Shown here: positions 26,465-35,073 of the stretch, one piece after another | How the letters are laid out: the number at the start of each line of letters is the position of its first letter | How positions within the stretch are numbered: position 1 is the stretch's first letter | Source of the DNA: Flavobacterium sp. Sd200 | GTDB lineage: Bacteria; Bacteroidota; Bacteroidia; Flavobacteriales; Flavobacteriaceae | Direction: 5' to 3' | Length of the DNA: 64,000 nt | Assembly (NCBI RefSeq): GCF_009826935.1 | Contig: NZ_WUMN01000004.1 | Span: forward strand, 62,001 to 126,000 | The notes under the pieces: model-generated | Databases searched by the model: none | What the model was told of the DNA's origin: nothing | Seen by the model: the letters and a program-made list of their open reading frames with translations, nothing else | Program-made: the position numbers and the translations under genes

Positions 26465-28660
26465 ATGAAATCGACCGAAATTGACTTACATAAAGAGTTA
26501 AAAAAATATTTTGGTTTTAACAATTTTAAGGGGTTGCAGGAAGATGTTGTGCGCAGCATAATATCGGGTAACAACACATTTGTAATTATGCCCACAGGTG
26601 GCGGAAAATCATTGTGTTACCAACTGCCGGCTTTAGTGCTCGACGGTACGGCCATAGTGGTTTCGCCCCTTATTGCCCTAATGAAAAACCAGGTAGATGC
26701 CATTCGCAGCCTGTCGTCTGAAAACGGGATAGCGCATGTGCTTAACTCATCGCTTACCAAGACCGAGATCGCACAGGTTAAAAAGGATATATCATCCGGG
26801 CTTACAAAACTTTTATATGTTGCCCCCGAATCGCTTACCAAAGAGGAATATACTGCGTTCCTTAAAAGTGTGCCTATTTCTTTTGTAGCCATAGATGAGG
26901 CGCACTGTATATCAGAATGGGGTCACGATTTCAGGCCGGAGTACCGAAACCTGCGCTCTATAATACGCAATCTGGGCGATGTACCGGTAATAGGCCTAAC
27001 AGCCACCGCTACGCCAAAAGTACAGGAAGACATTCTTAAAAACCTCGATATGAGCGATGCCCAAACTTTTAAGGCATCGTTTAACAGGCCAAACCTATTT
27101 TACGAAATACGCCCCAAGGCCAAAACCGTAGAGAGCGACATTATCCGTTTTATCCGCCAGTATAAAGGTAAATCAGGCGTAATATATTGCCTGAGCCGCA
27201 AAAAGGTTGAAGAAATTGCCCAGGTATTACAGGTAAACGGCATTAGTGCTGTGCCTTATCATGCAGGGCTCGATGCCAAAACGCGTGCGAAACATCAGGA
27301 TATGTTTTTGATGGAAGACGTAAATGTGGTGGTGGCAACGATTGCTTTTGGTATGGGTATCGACAAGCCGGATGTAAGGTTTGTAATTCACCATGACATT
27401 CCAAAATCGTTAGAAAGTTATTATCAGGAAACCGGGCGTGCCGGACGCGATGGGGGAGAAGGCCATTGTCTTGCCTACTATTCCTATAAAGATATTGAGA
27501 AGCTTGAAAAATTTATGAGCGGAAAACCTGTTGCCGAACAGGAAATTGGTTTTGCACTGCTTCAGGAAGTAGTGGCCTATGCCGAAACTTCTATGAGCCG
27601 TCGTAAATTTTTACTGCATTATTTTGGGGAAGAGTATGATGGCGAAAATGGCGAGGGCCATGATATGGACGATAATGCCCGTAACCCTAAAAAGAAGAAA
27701 GAAGCAAAAGATCAGGTACTCACACTATTAAAAGTTGTGAGGGATACCAAAATGCTTTATAAAAGCAAAGAGATCATTTTTACGCTTACCGGTAAGGTAA
27801 ATGCGGTTATAAAAGCCCACAAAACCGACTCGCAATCATTTTTTGGTGCTGGTGCAGATTTTGATGAAAAACACTGGATGGCCCTGCTAAGACAGGTACT
27901 TGTTGCAGGATATTTGAGTAAAGATATCGAATCGTATGGAGTTATAAAGCTTACGCCGGAAGGGGAGGCTTTTATTGCCAATCCTCAGTCGTTTATGATG
28001 ACGGAAGATCATGATTATAACGAAAACGACGATGAGACTACGGTTACGGCAGCAAAATCTACAGGTGTGTCTGATGAGGTGCTTGCAGGAATGCTGAAAG
28101 ACCTGCGAAAAAAAGTGGCAAAAAAACTTGGAGTGCCGCCTTTTGTAGTGTTTCAGGACCCATCGCTTGATGATATGGCGCTTAAGTATCCGATTAATAT
28201 TGAAGAGCTTAGCGGTGTGCATGGCGTAGGCGAAGGTAAAGCTAAAAAATACGGTAAAGACTTTGTAGAGCTTATAGCCCGATATGTAGAGGATAATGAT
28301 ATTATCAGGCCGGAAGACCTTGTGGTAAAAACTACTGGAGCCAACTCAGCTTTAAAACTATATATTATACAAAATATAGACCGTAAATTGTCGCTTAACG
28401 ATATTGCAAAGGCTAAAGGTTTAGATATGGATGCGCTGTTGAAAGAAATGGAACAGATTGTTTACAGCGGAACCAAACTTAACATAAAATACTGGGTAGA
28501 TGATATACTGGACGAAGACCAGCAGGAAGAGATCCATGAGTATTATATGGAAAGTGAATCAGACAGTATCAAAGACGCCCTTAAAGAATTCGACGGAGAT
28601 TATGACACCGAAGAACTGCGACTGATGCGTATTAAATTCATCAGCGAAGTAGCGAATTAG
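26465..28660 (+). CDS. recQ: ATP-dependent DNA helicase RecQ
   Basis: A 3'-5' DNA helicase of recombination and fork repair. The 731-residue protein has Walker A MPTGGGKSLCYQLPA, the DEAHC box, LTATATPKVQ, the helicase C domain (YHAGLDAKTRAKHQD, QETGRAGRDGGEGHC), an RQC region and an HRDC domain near 600-680 (FVVFQDPSLDDMALKYP). The zinc cysteines seen in E. coli RecQ are not obvious. Starting at ATG 26465 matches family length; the frame is open to 26258 but that part overlaps the divergent kdsD and lies before the promoter. Confidence 0.95.
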   Translation: MKSTEIDLHKELKKYFGFNNFKGLQEDVVRSIISGNNTFVIMPTGGGKSLCYQLPALVLDGTAIVVSPLIALMKNQVDAIRSLSSENGIAHVLNSSLTKTEIAQVKKDISSGLTKLLYVAPESLTKEEYTAFLKSVPISFVAIDEAHCISEWGHDFRPEYRNLRSIIRNLGDVPVIGLTATATPKVQEDILKNLDMSDAQTFKASFNRPNLFYEIRPKAKTVESDIIRFIRQYKGKSGVIYCLSRKKVEEIAQVLQVNGISAVPYHAGLDAKTRAKHQDMFLMEDVNVVVATIAFGMGIDKPDVRFVIHHDIPKSLESYYQETGRAGRDGGEGHCLAYYSYKDIEKLEKFMSGKPVAEQEIGFALLQEVVAYAETSMSRRKFLLHYFGEEYDGENGEGHDMDDNARNPKKKKEAKDQVLTLLKVVRDTKMLYKSKEIIFTLTGKVNAVIKAHKTDSQSFFGAGADFDEKHWMALLRQVLVAGYLSKDIESYGVIKLTPEGEAFIANPQSFMMTEDHDYNENDDETTVTAAKSTGVSDEVLAGMLKDLRKKVAKKLGVPPFVVFQDPSLDDMALKYPINIEELSGVHGVGEGKAKKYGKDFVELIARYVEDNDIIRPEDLVVKTTGANSALKLYIIQNIDRKLSLNDIAKAKGLDMDALLKEMEQIVYSGTKLNIKYWVDDILDEDQQEEIHEYYMESESDSIKDALKEFDGDYDTEELRLMRIKFISEVAN

Positions 28661-28694
28661 TTTTTGGCTATTGAGTGACGGTTAGCAGATTAAA

Positions 28695-28741
28695 AAAAAG
28701 CGAAAGATCCTGAATAAATTGTTCAGGATCTTTCGCTTTTT
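28695..28741. terminator. Bidirectional terminator after recQ
   Basis: A perfect 20-bp stem (28695-28714 with 28722-28741, 7-nt loop) with A-run on one side and T-run on the other, between the convergent recQ and the small gene at 28790. Confidence 0.9.
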
Positions 28742-28789
28742 AGCAACAATATTTTTATAACAATTGCCAGCTAACAACCGTCAACCGAA

Positions 28790-29026
28790 TTACCCATACA
28801 ATTCCCCTCTGTGTGGTTTTAGTGCATCCCTTACTGCTATCATATATTCATCTGTCACTACCATAAAGGCAATTGCGTGCATATCGTTTATTATGCTAAA
28901 ACCTGTAATGTTAAGCGGAAGCTTTTCCATTACAATGAATTCTTTCAAATGAATTTCGTGGTGTTCGGCAGTTTTAGCTGATGCCGGCCCTCTAAAATCC
29001 CAAATAAGTTTTATTTTTCTTGACAT
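28790..29026 (-). CDS. Small conserved-looking hypothetical protein
   Basis: A 78-residue soluble protein (begins MSRKIKLIWDFRGPAS, ends PHRGELYG) that I do not recognise. Its composition, with His-rich HHEIHLKEF and a regular alpha/beta pattern, looks like a real small-fold protein, possibly ferredoxin-like. The start at ATG 29026 is supported by a TAACTTTG element five bases upstream, which would give a nearly leaderless mRNA. Single gene between recQ and an SDR gene. Confidence 0.65.
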   Translation of the reverse strand: MSRKIKLIWDFRGPASAKTAEHHEIHLKEFIVMEKLPLNITGFSIINDMHAIAFMVVTDEYMIAVRDALKPHRGELYG

Positions 29027-29031
29027 AGCTG

Positions 29032-29039
29032 CAAAGTTA
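29032..29039 (-). promoter_or_regulatory. -7 element almost abutting a start codon
   Basis: TAACTTTG on the minus strand ends 5 nt before the ATG of the 78-residue protein. With transcription starting a few bases past the element the mRNA would have little or no leader. Confidence 0.6.
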
Positions 29040-29086
29040 CAAAGTTTGGAGGTTTGCAACTATTTTTTTGTTGAGTGAAAGTCAGG

Positions 29087-29986
29087 TTAAAAATAAACCA
29101 CCCCGGTAACTTCTTCTGCATATTTCCATAGTTTTGCAGCTTCGGTTTGGTTGTGGGCAAGAGGCAATAGTTCGGTTTTGGCAGGATAGCCACGCAGGCC
29201 GCCGTCTTTGTCGGGGCCAATAAAATCATTTCCTTTTACATCATCGCTAACAGCCGCATAAAGACTTGGCAAGGCACCCTGCCATGCAGGCATAAGCTCT
29301 CCATAGACTTCTATAATGTTATCAAACTCTTCTTTGCTAATGTATCGGGCCAATTCGGTTTGCGTAACGCCCGGATGTGAAGATACCGAAAGTATCTGGT
29401 CTCCGGCTTCGTTTGCCCTGCGTTGAAGTTCACTGGTAAAAAATAGGTTGGCTAGTTTGCTTTGGGCATATTCGCGGTTGGCATCATAGTCTTTTTCGGT
29501 TTTAAGGTTGTCGTAGTCTATACTGCCTAAACGATACACAAGGCTGCTGACAGTAACTACCCTTGACTGCGGTGTAGCCTTTAAAAGCGGATATAAATAG
29601 CCTGTAAAAGCATAATGCCCCAAAACATTAGTGCCAAACTGTAACTCAAAGCCTTGCACAGTTTTAGAGGCAGGAGGCACCATAACCCCTGCATTGTTTA
29701 TGAGTAGGTCTAATTTTTGGTGCTTACTTTTAAAAGTATCAGCGGCCGTTTTTACTGAATTTAGATCTGATAGGTCAAGTGCCAATACTTCCACTGATCC
29801 TTCAGACGGTACGGTTGCTATTGTTTTTGCAGCGGCGTTAGCTTTATCGAGGTCGCGGCAGGCAAGTATTATATTAGCATTTTTTTCATACAGAGCAAGG
29901 GCTGTTTCATAGCCAATACCCGCATTAGCACCTGTAACTATAACGGTTTTACCTGTTTGGTCAGGTATGTTTTCTTTTGTCCACAT
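29087..29986 (-). CDS. Short-chain dehydrogenase/reductase
   Basis: A 299-residue classical-type SDR (retinol dehydrogenase-like) with TGANAGIG, NNAGVM, the catalytic Ser in VVTVSSLV and YAQSKLAN. Substrate unknown. I start at ATG 29986 (MWTKENIPDQTGK), which matches the family; the frame continues to 30073 with no support. It is 87 bp downstream of an AraC regulator on the same strand, a pairing repeated at 38217-40895, so the regulator probably controls it. Confidence 0.88.
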   Translation of the reverse strand: MWTKENIPDQTGKTVIVTGANAGIGYETALALYEKNANIILACRDLDKANAAAKTIATVPSEGSVEVLALDLSDLNSVKTAADTFKSKHQKLDLLINNAGVMVPPASKTVQGFELQFGTNVLGHYAFTGYLYPLLKATPQSRVVTVSSLVYRLGSIDYDNLKTEKDYDANREYAQSKLANLFFTSELQRRANEAGDQILSVSSHPGVTQTELARYISKEEFDNIIEVYGELMPAWQGALPSLYAAVSDDVKGNDFIGPDKDGGLRGYPAKTELLPLAHNQTEAAKLWKYAEEVTGVVYF

Positions 29987-30073
29987 AACGGTTAAAATTT
30001 TATATGGTACAAATTTCCGGTAGTTATTGGTTTTATAGCCTATAGTATCCAAACCAAAAAATACAAAAGACAA

Positions 30074-30979
30074 TCAATTGGCGCTCCTGAATTCCGATGG
30101 AGTGGTAGAGGTATTCTCTTTAAAAAATACCGAAAGATGGTTAGGCTCTTCAAAACCAAGGCAACGTGCAATCTCGGCAATGGTCCAGTTCGTGGTTTTG
30201 AGAAGCACTTTGGCTTCGTGCAGCGTTCTTTCTTTAATCAGTGTTGAGGTGGTTTGGCCAGTTGCTTTTTTAAGGGCTTTGTTTAAATGATTTACATGTA
30301 CATTGAGCCTTTCGGCAAAATCTGAGGGCGATTTCAATAGAACAGTATCCGAGATGTTTTGTATTGATAGCTGGCGTTCCAAAAGATCGGTAAACAAAAG
30401 GGCTAAACGTTCGGCTGCATTAGAAGGATTAATCACAACTCCTGTCTCGGGCTGCAGTTTTTGTGCCTCATGAATTACTTCCATGAGCAAATTGCGTAAG
30501 TAGTCGTATTTGTGCGCATAGCTGCTTTGCAGCTCCGCGTCCATTTTAATGAACAGCTCCCTGAAATAGTTAAACATAACTGCATCCAATACTACCACGG
30601 CATTATCGGCACTGCTAAAAACCTGGTACTCTTTTATGGGGGCAAACCTATTAAAAAAAGCTTCTGTAAAAACGCATACATATCCGCTTTGCTCAGGGCT
30701 GACAATTTCCCATTTATAAGGCACTGTTGGATTGGTAAACACAAGGGCATGCCCATTAACGGCAATACTCTGGTCGGCATAATGCACAATACAGTCACCC
30801 TGCACAAGGCTTATTTTAAAAAAACTTCTGCGGCTGTAATCAGTGTGTTTTGGCTTGCCATTACTCACAAGATCTTCTACCTTAATAATATCAAAATGGC
30901 CTGTGCCCGCATTGTTCTCGGCTGTAATATTTCCCGGCAACTGGTCGTAGAGCTTATTTAAATTTACAAAATCTGACAT
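30074..30979 (-). CDS. AraC-family transcriptional regulator
   Basis: A 301-residue regulator with an N-terminal cupin-like sensor region (VQGDCIVHYADQSIAVNGHAL, NPTVPYKWE) and a C-terminal AraC double helix-turn-helix (SDFAERLNVHVNHLNKALKKAT, WTIAEIARCLGFEEPNHLS). It starts at ATG 30979; an upstream reading to 31105 would run through the divergent gene's start. It strongly resembles the regulator at 38217 in both halves, so the two are paralogues each paired with SDR genes. Confidence 0.9.
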   Translation of the reverse strand: MSDFVNLNKLYDQLPGNITAENNAGTGHFDIIKVEDLVSNGKPKHTDYSRRSFFKISLVQGDCIVHYADQSIAVNGHALVFTNPTVPYKWEIVSPEQSGYVCVFTEAFFNRFAPIKEYQVFSSADNAVVVLDAVMFNYFRELFIKMDAELQSSYAHKYDYLRNLLMEVIHEAQKLQPETGVVINPSNAAERLALLFTDLLERQLSIQNISDTVLLKSPSDFAERLNVHVNHLNKALKKATGQTTSTLIKERTLHEAKVLLKTTNWTIAEIARCLGFEEPNHLSVFFKENTSTTPSEFRSAN

Positions 30980-31048
30980 GGATGTAAAAATACGAAATAT
31001 AAACGTTAACCCGTTTTTTGTTATATTTAGATCCGCAACATATAGACT

Positions 31049-32104
31049 ATGAAATACCTTTTTGCTTCGCTGCTTTTTACAACAACCCTGACTTTTGCAC
31101 AACAATTAACCGCAGAGCGCGCCAACGGGTTGGCTAAGCTTCCTTTAAAATGCCTGCAACAGGAATACCCTAACAAGTTGGGGCAATTGCTTATAGATGC
31201 CTCCGAAATTGCCCCGCCAAGAACGCTGCATCCGGCATTTTACGGTTGTTTCGACTGGCATTCTTCCGTGCACGGACACTGGAGTTTAGTGTATTTGCTT
31301 AACCATTTTCCTAACTTAAATAACAGGCAGGAAATTATCGATAAGCTAAAAGTAAATCTTTCTAAAGAAAACATACAGCAGGAAGTGGCCTATATGACTA
31401 AAACGCATGAAAAATCTTTTGAGCGCACTTATGGCTGGGCATGGCTGCTAAAGCTTCAGTTAGAGCTTGAAAGTTCTAAAGAGCCTTTTGCTAAAGAGCT
31501 GGCCGCTAATTTGCAACCGCTCAGCGCACTCGTAGCCCAGCGGTATATAGAATTTTTGCCTAAGCTTAACTATGCACTGCGCGTAGGTACACACACCAAC
31601 ACTGCTTTCGGAATGGCTCTTGCATGGGATTATGCCATTAATGCCAAAAACCTGCCGCTGCAAAAAAGCCTGCACGATAATGCCCTGCGTCTTTTTAAAA
31701 ATGATAAAGACTGTCCTTTTACTTGGGAACCCAGTGGAACCGATTTTCTTTCGCCCTGCCTTGAGGAAATTGCCATAATGCAGCGCGTAATGCCTGAAAA
31801 AGATTTCCTGAAATGGCTTAAAGATTTCGCACCGCAGCTTTTTGATAAAAACTACACTTGGGAACCCGGCAAAGTATCTGACCGTACTGACGGACACCTG
31901 GTGCATCTTGACGGGCTTAACTTTAGCCGGGCATGGAATTTTTATCATCTTGCCAGGCAATATCCTAAACAGTTGGGGCATTTAAAAACTCTTGCCGATG
32001 CTCACCTTAATTTTTCGCTGCCTGCCATTGTAGACGGTAACTATGAGGGCGAACACTGGCTCGCCTCGTTTGCTTTGCATGCGTTTGAGGAGAAAGGGGA
32101 GTAG
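31049..32104 (+). CDS. Secreted DUF2891 protein
   Basis: A 351-residue exported protein with signal peptide MKYLFASLLFTTTLTFAQ followed by the DUF2891 pattern: HPAFYGCFDWHSSVHGHWSL, RTYGWAWLLKL, GTHTNTAFGMALAWDYA, FTWEPSGTDFLSPCLEE and HLVHLDGLNFSRAW. The conserved His, Trp and Asp residues in an alpha-toroid-like layout suggest a carbohydrate-active enzyme, but no activity is established. Divergent from the AraC gene with a 69-bp gap. Confidence 0.88.
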   Translation: MKYLFASLLFTTTLTFAQQLTAERANGLAKLPLKCLQQEYPNKLGQLLIDASEIAPPRTLHPAFYGCFDWHSSVHGHWSLVYLLNHFPNLNNRQEIIDKLKVNLSKENIQQEVAYMTKTHEKSFERTYGWAWLLKLQLELESSKEPFAKELAANLQPLSALVAQRYIEFLPKLNYALRVGTHTNTAFGMALAWDYAINAKNLPLQKSLHDNALRLFKNDKDCPFTWEPSGTDFLSPCLEEIAIMQRVMPEKDFLKWLKDFAPQLFDKNYTWEPGKVSDRTDGHLVHLDGLNFSRAWNFYHLARQYPKQLGHLKTLADAHLNFSLPAIVDGNYEGEHWLASFALHAFEEKGE

Positions 32105-32184
32105 TTGAGTGTGTGCTTTCGCTCACGGATTTTAAACCATTCTTAAAGCAACAGCCCGAAACTTGCAACCTGAGACAAAAAACT

Positions 32185-32192
32185 TAACTTTG
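32185..32192 (+). promoter_or_regulatory. -7 element almost abutting a start codon
   Basis: TAACTTTG ends 4 nt before ATG 32197, again predicting a leaderless or near-leaderless mRNA for the FAD oxidoreductase. Confidence 0.6.
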
Positions 32193-32196
32193 CCCC

Positions 32197-33750
32197 ATGC
32201 CAAGAGAACTCCAAATACAGGTAGCACCACCCGTAGCCGCACAACAGCAGTTGCTAACGGCTCATGTAGCACAGCTTATGCAGGTTAAACCTGCCGATAT
32301 TAAACATATTGCCATTATAAAACGCTCTATAGATGCCCGCCAAAAGGCTATTAAAATAAATCTTAAAGTGGCGGTTTATTATAATGAAGAATATGTAGAA
32401 AAACCTGTGCCGCTGCCTGATTATAAAGATGTTTCTAACGCCCCGGAGGTTATAATTGTTGGCGCAGGCCCGGCTGGGCTCTTTGCAGCATTGCAGCTAA
32501 TAGAGATTGGACTTAAACCCATAGTTTTAGAGCGGGGCAAAGATGTACAGGAACGCCGCCGCGACCTTAAGGCCATTAACCGCGATCATGTTGTGCACGA
32601 AGACAGCAATTATTGCTATGGCGAAGGCGGTGCCGGAACCTACAGCGACGGAAAATTATATACACGCTCTAAAAAGCGTGGTGACGTAGACCGCATACTA
32701 CAGCTTTTTGTAGCCTTTGGCGCATCTGATGAGATATTGGTTGAAGCCCACCCGCACATTGGTACCAACAAGCTGCCAAAAATTATTGCAAGCATGCGCG
32801 AAAAGATAATTGAATTTGGTGGTAAAGTGCTGTTCAATACACGTGTGACTGACATATTGGTTAAGAACAGTGAAGTGCAGGGAGTGGTTATACAAAATGG
32901 CGATACTATTGAAGCTAAAAAGGTTATATTGGCTACAGGCCACTCTGCACGCGATATTTTTGAATTGCTTGATCGTAAGAAAATTTACATAGAGGCTAAG
33001 CCTTTTGCACTTGGCGTGCGTGCTGAACATCCACAAAACCTGATAGACAGCATACAATACAGCTGCGATTTTAATACAGGTCGTGGCGAATTTTTGCCTC
33101 CCGCTCCTTATGCTATTGTAAAACAGGTTAACGGTCGTGGCATGTACTCGTTTTGTATGTGCCCCGGTGGGGTTATAGCCCCATGTGCCACCAGCCCGGG
33201 CGAGGTGGTTACTAATGGATGGAGCCCCAGCAAACGCGACCAGGAAACAGCAAACTCGGGTATTGTGGTAGAACTTAAACTCGAAGATTTTGCCCCATTT
33301 GCAAAATATGGTGCTCTTGCCGGAATGGAATTTCAAAAGAGCATAGAGCAGCAGGCATGGCGTTTGGCAGGCGAAACACAGCGTGTTCCTGCCCAGCGAA
33401 TGGTAGATTTTACACAAAGCAAAATATCGTCAGATATTCCAAAAACATCTTATGTTCCCGGCACTACGCCTGTTGAATTAGGTAAAGTTTTTCCCGGCTT
33501 CTTGACACAAACCCTGCGTCAGGGATTTGTAGATTTTGGCAAGTCGATGCGTGGCTATCTTACCAACGAGGCCATACTACATGCACCGGAGTCGCGAACG
33601 TCATCTCCGGTACGCATTCCGCGCGACCCCGAAACTTTACAGCATGTACAGATAAAGGGATTATATCCTTGTGGAGAGGGCGCGGGCTATGCAGGTGGTA
33701 TTATCTCTGCTGCTATAGATGGAGAAAAGTGTGCTCTTAAGTGTATCTAA
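32197..33750 (+). CDS. NAD(P)/FAD-dependent oxidoreductase (COG2509-like)
   Basis: A 517-residue flavoprotein with an N-terminal domain of about 80 residues, the FAD-binding VGAGPAGLFAALQLIE, the conserved NYCYGEGGAGTYSDGKLYTR segment, a second nucleotide-proximal region (VILATGHSARDIFELL) and a closing LYPCGEGAGYAGGIISAA. This matches the uncharacterised FAD dehydrogenases of COG2509. The reaction is unknown. Monocistronic, with its own TAACTTTG element. Confidence 0.9.
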   Translation: MPRELQIQVAPPVAAQQQLLTAHVAQLMQVKPADIKHIAIIKRSIDARQKAIKINLKVAVYYNEEYVEKPVPLPDYKDVSNAPEVIIVGAGPAGLFAALQLIEIGLKPIVLERGKDVQERRRDLKAINRDHVVHEDSNYCYGEGGAGTYSDGKLYTRSKKRGDVDRILQLFVAFGASDEILVEAHPHIGTNKLPKIIASMREKIIEFGGKVLFNTRVTDILVKNSEVQGVVIQNGDTIEAKKVILATGHSARDIFELLDRKKIYIEAKPFALGVRAEHPQNLIDSIQYSCDFNTGRGEFLPPAPYAIVKQVNGRGMYSFCMCPGGVIAPCATSPGEVVTNGWSPSKRDQETANSGIVVELKLEDFAPFAKYGALAGMEFQKSIEQQAWRLAGETQRVPAQRMVDFTQSKISSDIPKTSYVPGTTPVELGKVFPGFLTQTLRQGFVDFGKSMRGYLTNEAILHAPESRTSSPVRIPRDPETLQHVQIKGLYPCGEGAGYAGGIISAAIDGEKCALKCI

Positions 33751-33773
33751 AACATGGCATGAATATAAAAAGT

Positions 33774-33800
33774 AAAGCCCGGAAGTTTATTCCGGACTTT
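33774..33800 (-). terminator. Terminator of the cystatin-like gene
   Basis: An 11-bp stem with one mismatch (33774-33784 with 33790-33800); on the minus strand it is followed by ACTTTTTATA. It separates the convergent FAD oxidoreductase and the gene at 33905. Confidence 0.65.
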
Positions 33801-33904
33801 AATGAGCAGCTTTAATTTGTCGTTAAGTATTATAATTTAAAAGAAAAATATAGGGAGGGATGCACCGTTAAATTATAAATGATAGCCGACAAATTTTTTA
33901 ACTA

Positions 33905-34186
33905 CTAATGAATTTTTTGGATTCCTGTAATGTGAGCTTCACCGTTTAAAGGTTTGTAAATACTTACAATTGCAGCGCCATTAAAAGGATATTGAGTTGC
34001 TGGTTTTGCGTTGCAGAAAAACCTGTAGTTTAATCCTGCTACCAATTGTTGAGATACCGCCACCGGGGTATATTGCACACCCAAAAGGCCTTCCATAGCT
34101 TCTTTAAAAGCTTTTTTTGCAGTATCATCGATCTGGCTGGTGTATGGCGAATAAGCGCCTACTAAATTTTCGGTTGTTGTTGACAT
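33905..34186 (-). CDS. Small cystatin-like protein with QxVxG motif
   Basis: A 93-residue protein with no signal peptide. Residues 47-51, QLVAG, in the context VSQQLVAGLNYRFF, match the QxVxG first hairpin loop and following strand of cystatins, which block papain-like cysteine proteases. The layout (N-terminal helix, then four strands, ending ITGIQKIH) fits the cystatin fold and length. One Cys (58). Inhibitory activity is inferred; bacterial cystatin-fold proteins need not inhibit. Preceded by a leader with a repeat shared with the lectin gene upstream. Confidence 0.65.
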   Translation of the reverse strand: MSTTTENLVGAYSPYTSQIDDTAKKAFKEAMEGLLGVQYTPVAVSQQLVAGLNYRFFCNAKPATQYPFNGAAIVSIYKPLNGEAHITGIQKIH

Positions 34187-34209
34187 TTTTTAATTGGTTT
34201 TTTGGTTTA

Positions 34210-34240
34210 CCTACTCATAAGGCTTTTCGGTTTCCGCCTT
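34210..34240 (-). repeat. Leader repeat, copy 1
   Basis: In the leader of the cystatin-like gene. Plus-strand bases 34210-34233 are identical to 34781-34804. In the minus-strand RNA it can form AAGGC...GCCUU, preceded by a second hairpin UGUGCA...UGCACA at 34240-34260. Ends 24 nt before the start codon. Function unknown. Confidence 0.6.
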
Positions 34241-34274
34241 GTGCATTTATTCCTGCACACAGGAAATAAAAAGT

Positions 34275-34314
34275 AAGATCCTTTATCAGACTCTGTCTTT
34301 ATACAAAGGATCTT
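34275..34314 (-). terminator. Terminator of the lectin gene
   Basis: A perfect 10-bp stem AAGATCCTTT/AAAGGATCTT with a 20-nt loop, followed on the minus strand by ACTTTTTATTT. Lies 14 nt after the lectin stop codon. Confidence 0.75.
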
Positions 34315-34327
34315 GCTTTTGCTGAAA

Positions 34328-34672
34328 TTAAAAAGTGTATTTAATTTCAACTACACTCATTACACCTTCTACAATTGTTCTCCACTGGCCTGTAAACTCG
34401 GCACCATAAGAAGCAGCAATTACAGATCCGATCTTTTGAGCTTCATCGTTACTCCAAAGCGGCCCGGCAAGAACATCGGTTTTAAATTCGTGAACGCCTG
34501 ATTTCGTTACAGGAAGTTCTAACTGTACTACACTCATTTGGCTTGGCACAACGGTATTCCATTGTCCGGTCCATTTGCCTTGGTGTGCTGCGGCTACTGC
34601 ATTGGCTTTTGCCGGTGCATCTTCCTGGCTCCATATTGGGCCTGCTGGTACGTCTATTTTATATGTTGACAT
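34328..34672 (-). CDS. Mannan-binding lectin, MVL-like
   Basis: A 114-residue protein made of two homologous halves: GPIWSQEDAPAKANAVAAAH...WTGQWNTVVPSQMSVVQLEL and GPLWSNDEAQKIGSVIAASY...FTGQWRTIVEGVMSVVEIKY. This is the size, repeat layout and motif set (GPLWSN, TGQW, MSVV) I recall for MVL from the cyanobacterium Microcystis viridis, which binds the Man-alpha-Man-beta-GlcNAc core of N-glycans. No signal peptide, so it is cytoplasmic or released by other means. Neighbours are the cystatin-like gene and, across a regulatory region, a PixA-like gene and a two-component system. Confidence 0.85.
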   Translation of the reverse strand: MSTYKIDVPAGPIWSQEDAPAKANAVAAAHQGKWTGQWNTVVPSQMSVVQLELPVTKSGVHEFKTDVLAGPLWSNDEAQKIGSVIAASYGAEFTGQWRTIVEGVMSVVEIKYTF

Positions 34673-34690
34673 GATTGGTAAATTTTATTT

Positions 34691-34713
34691 CCCTGATTGT
34701 AAGGCTTCTCAGG
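34691..34713 (-). repeat. Leader repeat, degenerate third copy
   Basis: CCCTGATTGTAAGGCTTCTC resembles the core of the leader repeats (CTCATAAGGCTTTTCGG). It lies 18 nt before the lectin start codon, similar to the placement of copy 1 before the cystatin-like gene. Confidence 0.4.
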
Positions 34714-34780
34714 ATGTGCCCCTGCAAATTATACCTGTACAGGAAGGCCCGTTTATTAAAGTGGTTTCTGCTCCACTTTT

Positions 34781-34811
34781 CCTACTCATAAGGCTTTTCG
34801 GTTTTTCGCCT
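34781..34811 (-). repeat. Leader repeat, copy 2
   Basis: Second full copy, 109 nt before the lectin start. In the RNA it can pair AGGC...GCCU, and it is followed by a strong hairpin AAAGTGG...CCACTTT at 34758-34779. The 400-bp region 34673-35073 also holds two dyads and a promoter, and no convincing gene. Confidence 0.55.
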
Positions 34812-34905
34812 GTCTTAGTTTGTGGTGATGCATCGTTTTCAAGACATTACAAAGTTGGTCAGGATAAATCATCTTTCTGTCAGGCAAAAGGATGGTTTTT
34901 GTAAA

Positions 34906-34921
34906 TACCCCTTTTGGGGTA
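34906..34921. promoter_or_regulatory. Operator-like dyad TACC-N8-GGTA (accessory site)
   Basis: TACCCCTTTTGGGGTA, a perfect 16-bp dyad, 96 bp upstream of the matching dyad at 35002. No -7 element lies at the 22-23 nt distance in either direction, so it may be an upstream accessory site or act on the divergent lectin gene. Confidence 0.55.
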
Positions 34922-35001
34922 ATCGCCTTCATACAAAATGGTATTAAAAAGGATGACAGTAACTGTACAGGCTGGAACAATAAGAGTTACCTTTGTTTAA
35001 A

Positions 35002-35047
35002 TACCTCTTTTGGGGTATTAAGTGTAGGAAAAGCTTGGTTAGATTTG
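35002..35047 (+). promoter_or_regulatory. Dyad-controlled promoter of the PixA-like gene and kinase/regulator
   Basis: Dyad TACCTCTTTTGGGGTA at 35002-35017, then 22 nt, then the -7 element TAGATTTG at 35040-35047. The dyad ends where a -33 box would begin, the position of an activator site. ATG 35074 follows 27 nt later. The same dyad and spacing occur before 43486, 55603 (minus) and 59380. Confidence 0.6.
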
Positions 35048-35073
35048 TATAAACCTTTTAAAACAAATTAATT

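Noticed and set aside
34786..34980. 64-codon minus-strand frame in the lectin/PixA-like regulatory region
   Set aside because: It covers the dyad and leader repeats, has no -7 element at a suitable distance, and its product (LLSSFLIPFCMKAI) does not look like a real protein.
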